In this document: in pieces, positions 32,486 to 39,920 of the stretch | Numbering within the stretch: position 1 is the stretch's first letter | Layout of the letters: every line of letters begins with the position of its first letter | NCBI RefSeq assembly: GCF_004299445.1 | Contig: NZ_SCTC01000078.1 | Location: forward strand, 24,619 to 88,618 | Direction of reading: 5' to 3' | From: Phenylobacterium sp. | Lineage (GTDB): Bacteria; Pseudomonadota; Alphaproteobacteria; Caulobacterales; Caulobacteraceae | Length of the DNA: 64,000 nt | Program-made: the position numbers and the translations under genes | Notes under the pieces: model-generated | Told to the model about the DNA's origin: nothing | Databases searched by the model: none | What the model saw: only the letters and a program-made list of their open reading frames with translations

Positions 32486-33247
32486 CTACCCTCCCGCCTT
32501 CCTCGCCTCTTCGATGCGGGCGAGCAGGATCCCAAGATCGCAGTCCTTCCAGTGCTTGCCCTCGCCGCTGCACTCCGGGCACTGCCCGAACGCCCCGTCA
32601 CTGTCGCAGCCGGAGAACTGATGCTTGCGGAGCAGTGCCTCCATCTCGGGCGAGAGCTCGGTCACGGCGCGGACAGCCGGCGAGGCGACCACGACCGGGA
32701 AGGCATCGTCAGACCGAATCAGCCTCACGCCGTTCGCGTCGACCAACTCGCCTTCGTCGGTCCATCTCCACGGCGGCGGGTACGCCGATCGCCACGGGAT
32801 TGCCGCTATCTGTGCCTTATCTGTCGGACAGATGCCGTCTGCGAAGTTGACCCGCCTGTCTCCCTCGGAGCACCAGCGGATCAGGTCAGCACAAGGCTCG
32901 CAGAAGTTCTCGATCGGGAGTCCCATGAACGCAATTGGCGGGAGCGCTGGTTTCGTGTTGTCGACCGCGAACGCAGCGAACGCGGCCGACGTATCTACGC
33001 GCGGCGCGGGGTCGACTTCGACAACGGGTCCTTCAAACGACCCTCCGACACGATGAACGGACTCCGCGGCACGGAAACGGCTTACATCAACGCTGCCGCC
33101 CTGGACCTTGATGATGAATCCGTTCGGATCGAGGCACCCGTCGCCAATGAATGAGAGCGTCCGGTACTGCATCGGTCGCCTTGCAACGGTCGGCACCGAG
33201 ATGACGGCGTCACCGTCCGATCCATCGCCACAATCGTAGTCGCTCAT
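32486..33247 (-). CDS. Hypothetical protein with cysteine clusters
   Basis: A 253-residue protein. Two cysteine pairs (ENFCEPCADLI and, near the end, CDSDGAFGQCPECSG) suggest zinc binding. A central WRWTDEGELVDANGVRL segment is of a type common in small phage proteins. Start overlaps the nuclease stop. Function unknown. Confidence 0.6.
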   Translation of the reverse strand: MSDYDCGDGSDGDAVISVPTVARRPMQYRTLSFIGDGCLDPNGFIIKVQGGSVDVSRFRAAESVHRVGGSFEGPVVEVDPAPRVDTSAAFAAFAVDNTKPALPPIAFMGLPIENFCEPCADLIRWCSEGDRRVNFADGICPTDKAQIAAIPWRSAYPPPWRWTDEGELVDANGVRLIRSDDAFPVVVASPAVRAVTELSPEMEALLRKHQFSGCDSDGAFGQCPECSGEGKHWKDCDLGILLARIEEARKAGG

Positions 33248-33708
33248 CGTCGCGCCTCCGCTGCCGCCGCCCGGTACTCCACCATCCTCGGGTGCGGGTA
33301 CTTCCAGCCATAGTCCGCGCAGAGCCCCTCGCGCACCAACTCCAGCCCGAAGTCGGCCCCGTCGGGCAGCCGCACGTAGGCCAGCGTCCGTCGGTAGACG
33401 TCAGGCTTGAGGGACTCGCAGGGCCGGGCGGGCTCGAGGACGACGTCTCGGCCGATGAGCAGCTCGCGGGCGCGGGCGGTCGCCGCCTGGCCGCGCGGGA
33501 CCTGCTCAGCGCACGTTGCGCCACCACGGGCACCGTCGCGCTCGCACTTGGCGTTGCGATGGCTCTCGGGGCAGTCGATGCCGAGGACGCGGATGGTGAC
33601 GGGGCGAGGGCCGGCCGAGACGACGAAGGTGTCGCCATCGACGACACGGAGGACGTGAGAGGTCGCGGGGGCGCCGGCGGCGAGGAAGGCCAGGAGGAAG
33701 GCGATCAT
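33244..33708 (-). CDS. Secreted thermonuclease-like protein (SNase)
   Basis: A 154-residue staphylococcal-nuclease-fold enzyme. Signal peptide at 1-17 (AFLLAFLAAGAPA), then VVDGDTFVV, VTIRVLGIDCPES, GRDVVLEP, YRRTLAYVRLPDGADFGLELV and LCADYGWKYPHP, which cover the SNase core. Calcium-dependent in known members, cutting DNA and RNA. Export suggests activity outside the cytoplasm, such as degrading incoming or released DNA. Confidence 0.85.
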   Translation of the reverse strand: MIAFLLAFLAAGAPATSHVLRVVDGDTFVVSAGPRPVTIRVLGIDCPESHRNAKCERDGARGGATCAEQVPRGQAATARARELLIGRDVVLEPARPCESLKPDVYRRTLAYVRLPDGADFGLELVREGLCADYGWKYPHPRMVEYRAAAAEARR

Positions 33709-33786
33709 GGATTGTCACCCTCATAACCGGCCCCACGCCTCACGCATGTCCTGCTATCGCTCGCGGTGCTAGACTCCTCATTTCCC

Positions 33787-33882
33787 ATGAAGGGCCCCCT
33801 ATTGGTCGCTGTCATCTTCCTGTCCTTGCTTGCCATCGCCATGGTCTACCTTGTCAATCAAACTCCGGTCCAGCATCCCTAG
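33787..33882 (+). CDS. Possible small membrane peptide
   Basis: A 31-residue reading frame on the plus strand, against the surrounding operon, with one strong membrane segment (LLVAVIFLSLLAIAMVYLV). No clear ribosome site; its stop overlaps the end of the next minus gene. Toxin- or holin-like peptides look like this, but chance is possible. Confidence 0.35.
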   Translation: MKGPLLVAVIFLSLLAIAMVYLVNQTPVQHP

Positions 33883-34106
33883 CGCCTCTCGTTGTTCTCC
33901 AGATCGTCCTCGGCTTGCCAGGCCAGGGATGCTGCGCGGGCTAAGTTTAGCGCCCTCAGCCAGAGCCTACGCGTGATGCTGGTCTCGCAGTCGGGGCACG
34001 TCACTTCGTCTCGGTTGTCGGTGATGCGAGGCGAGCTGTCCTGGGTCCAGCAGCGCTGCCGAGGCGGGTCTCCGGGGCGCGAGGTATTGCGGTGGGTGAG
34101 CTTCAC
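33879..34106 (-). CDS. Small CxxC protein
   Basis: A 75-residue protein from GTG 34106 (GGGGGAA upstream, GTGA overlap). Contains VTCPDCETSITRRLWLRAL: one CxxC then a basic helix. Unrecognised. Confidence 0.6.
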   Translation of the reverse strand: MKLTHRNTSRPGDPPRQRCWTQDSSPRITDNRDEVTCPDCETSITRRLWLRALNLARAASLAWQAEDDLENNERR

Positions 34107-34327
34107 GGTTCCCCCAGCTTCCGGATGGCGGCGACACAATCAGAAACAGCACGGTCATAGGCTGCGTCGCACAGGTCACCTATCACCGGGTTTTCCAAGT
34201 GCTCATGCGCGGCTGCGAAGGCGCATGCCTCGATCGCCTCTAGGATGGCGCGCTCGACGAGTCGTCGCCTTTCGTGAGTGTAATTTTCGAACGTTAGCTC
34301 CCGCGCCTTATCGCTGGCCCAGCTCAT
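34103..34327 (-). CDS. Small helical protein, paralogue of the gene at 61923-62147
   Basis: A 74-residue protein starting MSWASDKARE and ending AAIRKLGEP. The 61923 protein starts MNWAEDKARE and ends AAIRKLGETT, with a shared ERAI.E.I..CA core. The pair lies 28 kb apart on opposite strands. Function unknown. Confidence 0.7.
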   Translation of the reverse strand: MSWASDKARELTFENYTHERRRLVERAILEAIEACAFAAAHEHLENPVIGDLCDAAYDRAVSDCVAAIRKLGEP

Positions 34328-34410
34328 CGACGCCTCCCGTGAAACAGACCCGCCGAGTAGGCGATGGTGGCAAGGGCGATGAGCATGCCGATGATGAGAA
34401 GGGCGGTCAT
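34324..34410 (-). CDS. 28-residue membrane peptide
   Basis: From ATG 34410: a single membrane segment (LLIIGMLIALATIAYSAGLF) then GRRR. Both ends overlap neighbouring genes by ATGA, which supports it being a real gene in spite of its size. Confidence 0.6.
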   Translation of the reverse strand: MTALLIIGMLIALATIAYSAGLFHGRRR

Positions 34411-34601
34411 CGCGGCCTCAGTTCTGGCTCCCCGCGGTCCCGGCGCATCTCGTTCTCGTCGGTGAGCTTCGGTAGCCTCGCGAGGTACCTGCTCACATCG
34501 CCATGACGCGGGCACTTGCCGGCATTGCAGGCGAACCAGCAGCGACCGACGGGCGTGCCGTCGCCGGTCCGTTCCTTGATCGGGCAGTTCAAGACGCTCA
34601 T
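34407..34601 (-). CDS. Small cysteine protein
   Basis: A 64-residue protein from ATG 34601. Contains C6, then CWFACNAGKCPRHG, likely a metal-binding knuckle; of a type frequent in phage early regions. The upstream in-frame extension is unlikely, being rich in Arg and lacking a start signal. GGGGAGGGGCTGGGAG lies upstream. Confidence 0.6.
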   Translation of the reverse strand: MSVLNCPIKERTGDGTPVGRCWFACNAGKCPRHGDVSRYLARLPKLTDENEMRRDRGEPELRPR

Positions 34602-34638
34602 CTCCCAGCCCCTCCCCCATGGGTAGTGTTGGGGTCGC

Positions 34639-34830
34639 TCACGGCCGCACCGCAGAGCAACTAATCGCCGCCTCTTCATAGAACGAATGCCCGCTCCACT
34701 TCCGCTTGAGGTGCCCAGCAAGCCACTTCACGAACGGGCGATAGCACGCGCCGCAGAACGCGACCTCGAATCGGGCGTACCAGTTCCCGGTCGACGGATG
34801 GTACGGACCATGGCACTGGAAGCACCTCAT
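34639..34830 (-). CDS. Small zinc-finger-like protein
   Basis: A 63-residue protein with CFQC near the N-terminus and CGAC after 22 residues, a CxxC..CxxC finger. The ATG overlaps the stop of the nucleotidyltransferase gene. Unrecognised. Confidence 0.65.
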   Translation of the reverse strand: MRCFQCHGPYHPSTGNWYARFEVAFCGACYRPFVKWLAGHLKRKWSGHSFYEEAAISCSAVRP

Positions 34831-35924
34831 GACATCGGCCCGTCGATGAAGTCGCCGACGACGGAGACCAGCACCTCGTCAATCTTCTTTCGGTCGGGAG
34901 CATGCGGAAGCCTCGACTCGGCGGCGATCGTTCCGAGTCGCGTCTCCATCTCTTCCGCGAACTGCATCAGCTGATCATACGACCAAGCGCCCCCGCGCAC
35001 CGCCAGGAGTTCTTCGGCGTCGGGCCGCCGCACGCGGACTATGCCTTCGCCGAGGATCTCGATTGCCATCCGCATCAGCCGGACGAGATGCATCGCGTGC
35101 TTCGTGTCGTAGCCGTGGGCGCTCTCCAGTGCGGCGCGCTTCTCGTTCCGCTCTTCCTTCCACTTCTGATACGAGACCCAGTTTCGGATCGCGGCGTTGT
35201 ACTTCCGCTCGGCGACAATGAGCGGGATCAACTGCGGCCCGAGGTCGATCTCTCTGGCTACCGCCGAGACGAGTTCCGCGTCGCGCTCGGCGACCTTGTC
35301 CTTCGTCCAGCCCTCACCGCCGAGCGTGTCCTCGAGCTTGCGGATGCGCGCCTCGACCACGCCGAACTGATCCTTGTCCAGCGTCGGTGCGTTCGGAAGG
35401 CCGAAGTCCGACCGCTCGGGGTGCTTCTTGGGCGGGTCGAGCAACCACCGCCGGTGTGTCTTGATTCGCTTGAGCTGCGCCATCGCATAGCCGCTGAACG
35501 TGTGCTGGGCCTTCTTCGACAAGAAGAGGTCGCGGTGCAGGCGGATGCGCTCCCAGGCGATCGAGGTCAGCAGGACGTCTCGATCGTCGCAGAACAGGAC
35601 CTCGATGATGTTCGGATTGCAATCAGCAGCGAGGTTCACGAACTTGCGGACGTCATAAATGACGGCGTCGAGATCACCCTTGCACTCGGCCTGCTCGAAC
35701 CGATGGAGATAGCCGAGGAAATATTCACGCGGCGGGATGGCCACGCCCTTGAGATCAAGATCGGACGTGGGTAGGTTGGTGCCGTAGGCGTGGCTGCCCG
35801 ACTTCGCGAGGAACATCGTGCGCGCAGGAAGCCACTCCAGGTTGCCGCGGTACCAGGCGAAGGCGTGGCGCCCGAACTCGTCGGTGGTCAACGGGCCTTC
35901 GGTGATGATGACCGCCGTGCTCAT
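34827..35924 (-). CDS. Pol-beta-type nucleotidyltransferase (PF10127/RlaP-like)
   Basis: A 365-residue protein. The active site is clear: G43-S44 in SGSHAYGTNLPTSDLDLKG with metal ligands D55 and D57. The fold and length match the predicted nucleotidyltransferases associated with RNA repair (RlaP, PF10127), common in phages. It would add nucleotides to an RNA or other substrate. In this genome it is a plausible partner of the Ro/Y RNA locus, as RNA-repair genes are linked to rsr in some bacteria, but the two lie in different operons. Confidence 0.82.
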   Translation of the reverse strand: MSTAVIITEGPLTTDEFGRHAFAWYRGNLEWLPARTMFLAKSGSHAYGTNLPTSDLDLKGVAIPPREYFLGYLHRFEQAECKGDLDAVIYDVRKFVNLAADCNPNIIEVLFCDDRDVLLTSIAWERIRLHRDLFLSKKAQHTFSGYAMAQLKRIKTHRRWLLDPPKKHPERSDFGLPNAPTLDKDQFGVVEARIRKLEDTLGGEGWTKDKVAERDAELVSAVAREIDLGPQLIPLIVAERKYNAAIRNWVSYQKWKEERNEKRAALESAHGYDTKHAMHLVRLMRMAIEILGEGIVRVRRPDAEELLAVRGGAWSYDQLMQFAEEMETRLGTIAAESRLPHAPDRKKIDEVLVSVVGDFIDGPMS

Positions 35925-36103
35925 CTCGCCTTGCCCTTCCCTCCATGGGTCGCTGCATTGCGCTCATCTCTACCGATCTGGATCTTGCGCTTGACCGCAG
36001 GCTTTTCTTGCTTCGCCTTTGGCATGCGCTCGTCCTTGTGCGGCTTGCACATGAGACACCCAGCGCGCTGGTGCTTGGGGCGTCGTCGCTTGTGGTTTGC
36101 CAT
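35921..36103 (-). CDS. Small RAGCLMCKPHK protein
   Basis: A 60-residue basic protein from ATG 36103. MANHKRRRPKHQRAGCLMCK is a motif shared by many short bacterial and phage proteins of unknown role. It ends ATHGGKGKAR, and the DNA coding this end is repeated at two other gene junctions (see repeat entry). Confidence 0.7.
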   Translation of the reverse strand: MANHKRRRPKHQRAGCLMCKPHKDERMPKAKQEKPAVKRKIQIGRDERNAATHGGKGKAR

Positions 36104-36440
36104 CGTTACCTTCGCTTCCCTCCATGGGTCACGCCGTCGCCGGTGAGTACGTCGCCGATCCGAACCGCGCTCACGTCGATACCAAGCAGCCCGCGGGTTT
36201 CGCCGGCCGGGACGTCGCAGAGGATGCGCGGACCTGGTGCAATCGGGGCGTCGCTCCAGATCACGGGCCTGCCGTCCGCCAGCACTTCTCCGCCGGGGCC
36301 GGCGGAGAGCACGGCGCCAGCGGGGATTTCGATGCTGAGCCCGTTCGGAGACGATAAGCGGATCGCGTAAGGGACAGGGTGGCCAAAGTACAGGCTGAGC
36401 ACTCCCATCACTTCCCTCCTTTTCGACCATGGGTCACGCC
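35933..36440 (-). repeat. Three copies of a gene-junction repeat
   Basis: On the plus strand CTTCCCTCCATGGGTCG (35935), CTTCCCTCCATGGGTCAC (36115) and a longer variant CTTCCCTCC-TTTTCGA-CCATGGGTCAC (36413). Each encodes, on the minus strand, the THG(G/R)K end of one gene and supplies GGAGGGAAG as the ribosome site of the next. The repeat therefore duplicates an end-plus-start junction and could help cassettes recombine in and out. Confidence 0.65.
36106..36411 (-). CDS. Hypothetical protein
   Basis: A 101-residue, beta-rich protein (IRLSSPNGLSIEIPAGAVLS, GGEVLADGRPVIW) ending DGVTHGGKRR. No family recognised. Second gene of the leftward operon after the RHH regulator. Confidence 0.6.
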   Translation of the reverse strand: MMGVLSLYFGHPVPYAIRLSSPNGLSIEIPAGAVLSAGPGGEVLADGRPVIWSDAPIAPGPRILCDVPAGETRGLLGIDVSAVRIGDVLTGDGVTHGGKRR

Positions 36441-36668
36441 GTCGCGCTCCGATGGGGCGAGTTCTTCGGACGGGTCGACGGGAACCATGGCGTCGTTGAT
36501 GATCCCCTTCTCACGCAGGAGACCGCGAACCGTCTCGCTTACCGTCTCCCCGGCCTTCCTGGCATGCCGCTTCACGGCACCCTTCTCGGTATGGTTCAGA
36601 CGGACGCACAGGGGCGGGGTGTCGGCACGCTTGCGGTCGAATCTCGGCACGGTCGTGACGTCATACAC
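36408..36668 (-). CDS. Ribbon-helix-helix regulator
   Basis: An 86-residue protein from GTG 36668. PPLCVRLNHTEKGAVKRHAR then GETVSETVRGLLREKG is a ribbon-helix-helix (Arc/CopG) domain: strand at 19-24, two helices to about 55. First gene of the leftward operon, directly facing the palindromic operator cluster; an operator half-site (TAGTGTATGACG) overlaps its own start. Likely binds these sites and controls both divergent operons. Confidence 0.78.
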   Translation of the reverse strand: MYDVTTVPRFDRKRADTPPLCVRLNHTEKGAVKRHARKAGETVSETVRGLLREKGIINDAMVPVDPSEELAPSERDGVTHGRKGGK

Positions 36669-36722
36669 TATCTGTGCCGCCGATGCCAGCTGACCTAACT
36701 GCGCAGACCCATTCGCGGAGAG

Positions 36723-36857
36723 TGCGTAGCGTTATACGCAACTGTGTAATGTTATACGCAACGACATGGCCGAAAGTGCGTAGCGTATTACGCACCAAGG
36801 GAGCTAAGTCCGCGATACGTATTACGCTAAGGAGTGGCACGGGTAGTGTATTACGCT
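36723..36857. promoter_or_regulatory. Cluster of five palindromic operator sites between divergent early operons
   Basis: 18-base sites of form TGCGTA-N6-TACGCA: site 1 36723-36740 and site 3 36777-36794 are perfect; site 2 36743-36760 has one change (TGTGTA); sites 4 (36811-36828) and 5 (36840-36857) keep the right arm TACGCT but have weak left arms. Spacings between starts are 20, 34, 34 and 29 bases, so sites 1 and 2 lie on the same face of the helix. Region between the RHH gene and the first rightward gene: the expected place for a phage switch. Iteron use in replication is an alternative. Confidence 0.78.
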
Positions 36858-36862
36858 AAGGC

Positions 36863-37354
36863 ATGACGAACGCGATGCAGGCCGAGACCAGCGCCACCGT
36901 TGCTCAGCTCATTCGGGCCGACCTGAAGACCGTCTTCCCCGGCGTCAAGTTCTCCGTGACGACCCGGCGCGGGACTGGCTCCGTGACTGTTCAGTGGGTC
37001 GACGGTCCGGCAGTCGATCCGGTGGCGTCTATCGCGGCCAAGTATGAGGCTGGGAGCTTCAACGGGATGACCGACTCTTACGAGTTCCGCAAAGACAGGC
37101 CCGCGCACCCGACCTGCCAGTTTACCTTCGCCAGCCGCTCGATCTCGGACGCGCTCCGAACCCGGGCCGAGCGCGACATCGCCGCCAAGTTCGGCGGCAC
37201 GAGCGTACAGATCATGGATATGGCCTACCAGGCGTTTCGTCGCGCGGATCTACGCCCCGGGTATGCCGGAGTGGCGTTCATCAACGGGCGCTGCGAGATC
37301 GTGACCGGGCCGGCGGCCGAGACGATCGCGGTTGCCTCGCCGGAGGTCGCCTAA
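36863..37354 (+). CDS. LPD29-like protein, first gene of the rightward early operon
   Basis: A 163-residue protein. AQLIRADLKTVFPGVKFSV, VQWVDGP and YEAGSFNGMTDSYEF match the large polyvalent protein-associated domain 29 (LPD29), found in phages and mobile elements. Its ATG lies 5 bases after operator site 5. Function unknown; early takeover role likely from position. Confidence 0.75.
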   Translation: MTNAMQAETSATVAQLIRADLKTVFPGVKFSVTTRRGTGSVTVQWVDGPAVDPVASIAAKYEAGSFNGMTDSYEFRKDRPAHPTCQFTFASRSISDALRTRAERDIAAKFGGTSVQIMDMAYQAFRRADLRPGYAGVAFINGRCEIVTGPAAETIAVASPEVA

Positions 37355-37617
37355 TGTCCTCCCACGCCGCCACCGCCCGGACCGTCAAGGTCATCAAGAT
37401 CCTCGACCGCGTTCCTGCTGGCGAGACCGCCGCCGAGGTAGCCGCGATCGCCGAGTGGCTCGCCGAGCGTACCAAGGCCGAGCGCGACGCCATCGCGGCC
37501 ATGGTCGGCGTCAACCCGCCGTCAGAGGAGACCTGGCGGCTGGTCGTCGAGGCCCAGCGGGCGCGTCGACCGAACTCCGCCAACCCCTTCGCCCGCGTTC
37601 GAAAGGAGGCCGTGTAG
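37354..37617 (+). CDS. Small helical protein
   Basis: An 87-residue, mostly helical protein (AAIAEWLAERTKAERDAIAA), started inside the previous stop. Unrecognised. Confidence 0.6.
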   Translation: MSSHAATARTVKVIKILDRVPAGETAAEVAAIAEWLAERTKAERDAIAAMVGVNPPSEETWRLVVEAQRARRPNSANPFARVRKEAV

Positions 37618-37619
37618 TC

Positions 37620-37700
37620 ATGCGTCGAGTCGACCATCACACCATCGTTGCCGTGATCCTTGTGCTTGGCATCCTCTTGATCAAGGCGGTGTCGCGATGA
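37620..37700 (+). CDS. 26-residue membrane peptide
   Basis: From ATG 37620 (AGGAGG upstream): one membrane segment (TIVAVILVLGILLIKAV). The stop overlaps the next ATG, which supports it. Function unknown. Confidence 0.55.
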   Translation: MRRVDHHTIVAVILVLGILLIKAVSR

Positions 37701-38137
37701 CCGACCCCCGCAACGACCGCCCCTCTGCCGACGACGATCGCTTCGACGACCGCCCTTGCTGCGGTATCTGTGACCGCGCCGTCACCCCTGCGAACTTCGG
37801 CGCCTGGGACCGCTGGGACGTGTTCTGTGTCGACTGTCGCAACGCGGCCGAGCTGGCTTATCCCGCTGGTGACGATGGTCTCCCGACCGATGAGGAGTAC
37901 CATCGCCCCATGACGACGGGAGAGGCGATGGCGATGGCGGTGGAGTCGGCGATGGGAGGGCGGACGCTACTCAACGGACGCGACCCGCACGACGACGGCC
38001 TCTGCGACTGCCCGGCCGACATGCACGAGGAGCGGTGCCCGGTCGGGGGCGAGGACGCCGAGGAGAGCACCGTCGAAGTTGTCGCCCCGTCGATGGCCGA
38101 GTTGATGGACGATCTGAGAAGGCGTGGCGCCGCCTAG
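37697..38137 (+). CDS. Acidic cysteine-rich protein
   Basis: A 146-residue protein with CCGICDRAVTP and, further on, FCVDCRN (two CxxC pairs), then CDCP and a second Cys. A zinc-binding fold in a strongly acidic protein. ATGA overlap. Unrecognised. Confidence 0.6.
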   Translation: MTDPRNDRPSADDDRFDDRPCCGICDRAVTPANFGAWDRWDVFCVDCRNAAELAYPAGDDGLPTDEEYHRPMTTGEAMAMAVESAMGGRTLLNGRDPHDDGLCDCPADMHEERCPVGGEDAEESTVEVVAPSMAELMDDLRRRGAA

Positions 38138-38232
38138 TCGCTTCACCGCAACGCGCGCCATGGCCCATCCGCGCATCGCACTGCTGGGCATGGCACTGCA
38201 AAGCCCTCCAAACCAAGGCAAGGAGTTACCGA
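38138..38232 (+). repeat. Non-coding leader with GCA/GC rhythm; matched by 38833-38986
   Basis: Short units such as GCGCATCGCACTGC, GGGCATGGCACTGCAAAGC here and GCGAAGCACTGCATG, GCGATGCTCTGCATGC after the gene. Sequences with such GC-spaced rhythm flank similar recombination-region genes in other phages. Could fold or act as a recombination target; no gene seen. Confidence 0.35.
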
Positions 38233-38832
38233 ATGGAACGAGTCAAGGTCACGATCGAAGGGACGACACCGCTGCTGATGAACCGCTTCACCGACGAGGC
38301 GGCGGCCAAGGTCAGCGGCGGCACAAGCGCCGTCATGGCCGGCAACAAGGGAACGCCGCGAGAGCAGGCGGCGAAGAAGACCTACGAGGACGAGGCCGGC
38401 GTCCTGCACATCCCGGGCACCAACGTCTTCCGCGCCATCATCGACGCGGGCACCTTCCACAAGGCCGGCAAGTCCAAGATCACGACGCAGAAGTCGTCGC
38501 TGGTTCCGGCCGCGATGGCGCTGCTGGAGCTGACATGTCCGCTGGCAACGAAGAACGGCGCGCCGAAGTGGGAGGTTGACTCGCGCGCGGTGGTCATCCC
38601 GAGCACCGGCGGTCGGATCATGTGCCACCGGCCCCGCGTCGACGAATGGCGACTGTCATTCACGCTGGAGGTCGACACGGGGATGTTCACGCTTCCGCTG
38701 GTCCGCCAACTGCTGGACGACGCTGGCAAGAGGATCGGTCTCGGCGACTTCCGGCCGTCCCGCAAGGGGCCGTTCGGGCGTTTCGTCGTAGTCGCATGGG
38801 ATACCGAGAAGGCAGCGGGCAAGGCGCGCTAG
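38233..38832 (+). CDS. Conserved phage protein beginning with a TPLLMNRF motif
   Basis: A 199-residue protein. VKVTIEGTTPLLMNRFTDEA is a start seen in many phage and bacterial homologues of unknown function; the beta-alpha-beta layout recalls RAMP/Cas7-like or ssDNA-binding folds, but this is only a possibility. AGGAG precedes ATG 38233. Flanking non-coding stretches on both sides have a repeated GC-N4/5-GC rhythm. Confidence 0.65.
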   Translation: MERVKVTIEGTTPLLMNRFTDEAAAKVSGGTSAVMAGNKGTPREQAAKKTYEDEAGVLHIPGTNVFRAIIDAGTFHKAGKSKITTQKSSLVPAAMALLELTCPLATKNGAPKWEVDSRAVVIPSTGGRIMCHRPRVDEWRLSFTLEVDTGMFTLPLVRQLLDDAGKRIGLGDFRPSRKGPFGRFVVVAWDTEKAAGKAR

Positions 38833-38986
38833 GATGGTTCCTGTCGAGGCGAGGCGAAGCACTGCATGTCGAGGCATCGATCACCGTGGCGATGCTCTGC
38901 ATGCCGGCGCGAGTCCTTGCGTTCCGAGGCGGGGCTCAGCGTTGCATACCAAGGGATTTACCGCTTCTACGCAAGGGAGGAAGAGC

Positions 38987-39028
38987 ATGAACAAGACGAA
39001 GCACGCAGCCCCGGCGGTGTCCCCGTGA
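38987..39028 (+). CDS. 13-residue leader-like peptide
   Basis: ATG 38987 with GGGAGG upstream encodes MNKTKHAAPAVSP and stops in a GTGA overlap with the next gene. It may serve only to couple translation into that gene. Confidence 0.4.
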   Translation: MNKTKHAAPAVSP

Positions 39029-39252
39029 GCGCCGCCGCGAAGCCAAGGGCCGTTCACGGAGCTGGGATTCCGTGCGGCCTTCCATCACCTGGCAGCCGGA
39101 ACCAGGCGTGCGTTCGCGGGCTCCATCCAATGATCGAGGAGGACGCGCTCATCGCTGCGCCCGGCGAACTCGTGACCTGTAAGCGCTGTCGCCGCATCGA
39201 GGCCAAGTCGAGACGCTCCCGCCAGGCCGCCACCCCCAAGGAGCAGCCGTGA
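39025..39252 (+). CDS. Small CxxC protein of the MSAA group
   Basis: A 75-residue protein from GTG 39025, ending with VTCKRCRRIEAKSRRSRQAA. One of four genes (39025, 39249, 39440, 43145) starting with the same GTGAGCGCCGCC sequence. Likely zinc and nucleic acid binding from its composition. Confidence 0.55.
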   Translation: MSAAAKPRAVHGAGIPCGLPSPGSRNQACVRGLHPMIEEDALIAAPGELVTCKRCRRIEAKSRRSRQAATPKEQP

Positions 39253-39443
39253 GCGCCGCCAAGCCGACGGGGGAGCGAGCCAAGAAGGCAGAGCTCCCGA
39301 AGTGCCTCGGCTGCGGGCATCGCCGGCCGCACGAGCCGCGCTGCACGGCCATGCGCAGCTGCGGGCCAAGCGGCACGTTCCGCTGCCGGTGCGATGTGCT
39401 CGCGGCCTATCCCAGCGCCATCCCCACCGGAGCCCCCAAGTGA
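39249..39443 (+). CDS. Small cysteine protein of the MSAA group
   Basis: A 64-residue protein from GTG 39249 (GTGA overlap). MSAAKPTGE start, then CLGCGHRRPHEPRC and a FRCRCD pair: a plausible two-part zinc site. Its first 24 bases are nearly identical to those of the gene at 43145. Confidence 0.58.
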   Translation: MSAAKPTGERAKKAELPKCLGCGHRRPHEPRCTAMRSCGPSGTFRCRCDVLAAYPSAIPTGAPK

Positions 39444-39661
39444 GCGCCGCCGGGGAGTGCCGCTGGGTCCTGGCCAATGGCGAACGGGCCTGGCTGTGCG
39501 TCTGCGGTGAAGGCTGCGGGGCGCCCGCCGACCCCGCCATTCCCTGCCAGCGCTGCGGCAAGACCGGGGGCCGTGTCACCACCAAGCGTGTCGGTGCTGG
39601 CCTGATGTCGTCGTGGCAGTGTCCGCACTGCGACGGGGAAGCGAAGGGAGGCGCGACGTGA
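39440..39661 (+). CDS. Small cysteine-rich protein of the MSAA group
   Basis: A 73-residue protein from GTG 39440. Cysteines in CVCGEGC, CQRC and CPHC: up to two zinc sites. Coupled at both ends. Confidence 0.58.
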   Translation: MSAAGECRWVLANGERAWLCVCGEGCGAPADPAIPCQRCGKTGGRVTTKRVGAGLMSSWQCPHCDGEAKGGAT

Positions 39662-39885
39662 CCAAGGCCGAGTTCATCCGCTGGGCCAACCGCCGCGAGA
39701 AGGCCGCCGATGCCCTCCGCGAGGCCCGTCGGCTCATGGGCGAGATGCTGACGATCAGCGGGCCGAATGGAGAGGGCGCTGCTGACGTGAGGCAGGCCGT
39801 CAAGGACACGGAGAACGCGGTTTCCTCCCTGGCACTGGCACTTGAACTAGCCACGGAGACCCGAGGCTACACCCCCTCGCACTAA
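39658..39885 (+). CDS. Small helical protein
   Basis: A 75-residue protein from GTG 39658 (overlap). Coiled, charged (REKAADALREARRLMGEML). Unrecognised. Confidence 0.55.
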   Translation: MTKAEFIRWANRREKAADALREARRLMGEMLTISGPNGEGAADVRQAVKDTENAVSSLALALELATETRGYTPSH

Positions 39886-39920
39886 CACCGACGGGGCCGA
39901 GAGACACACTGAGAGGAGGG

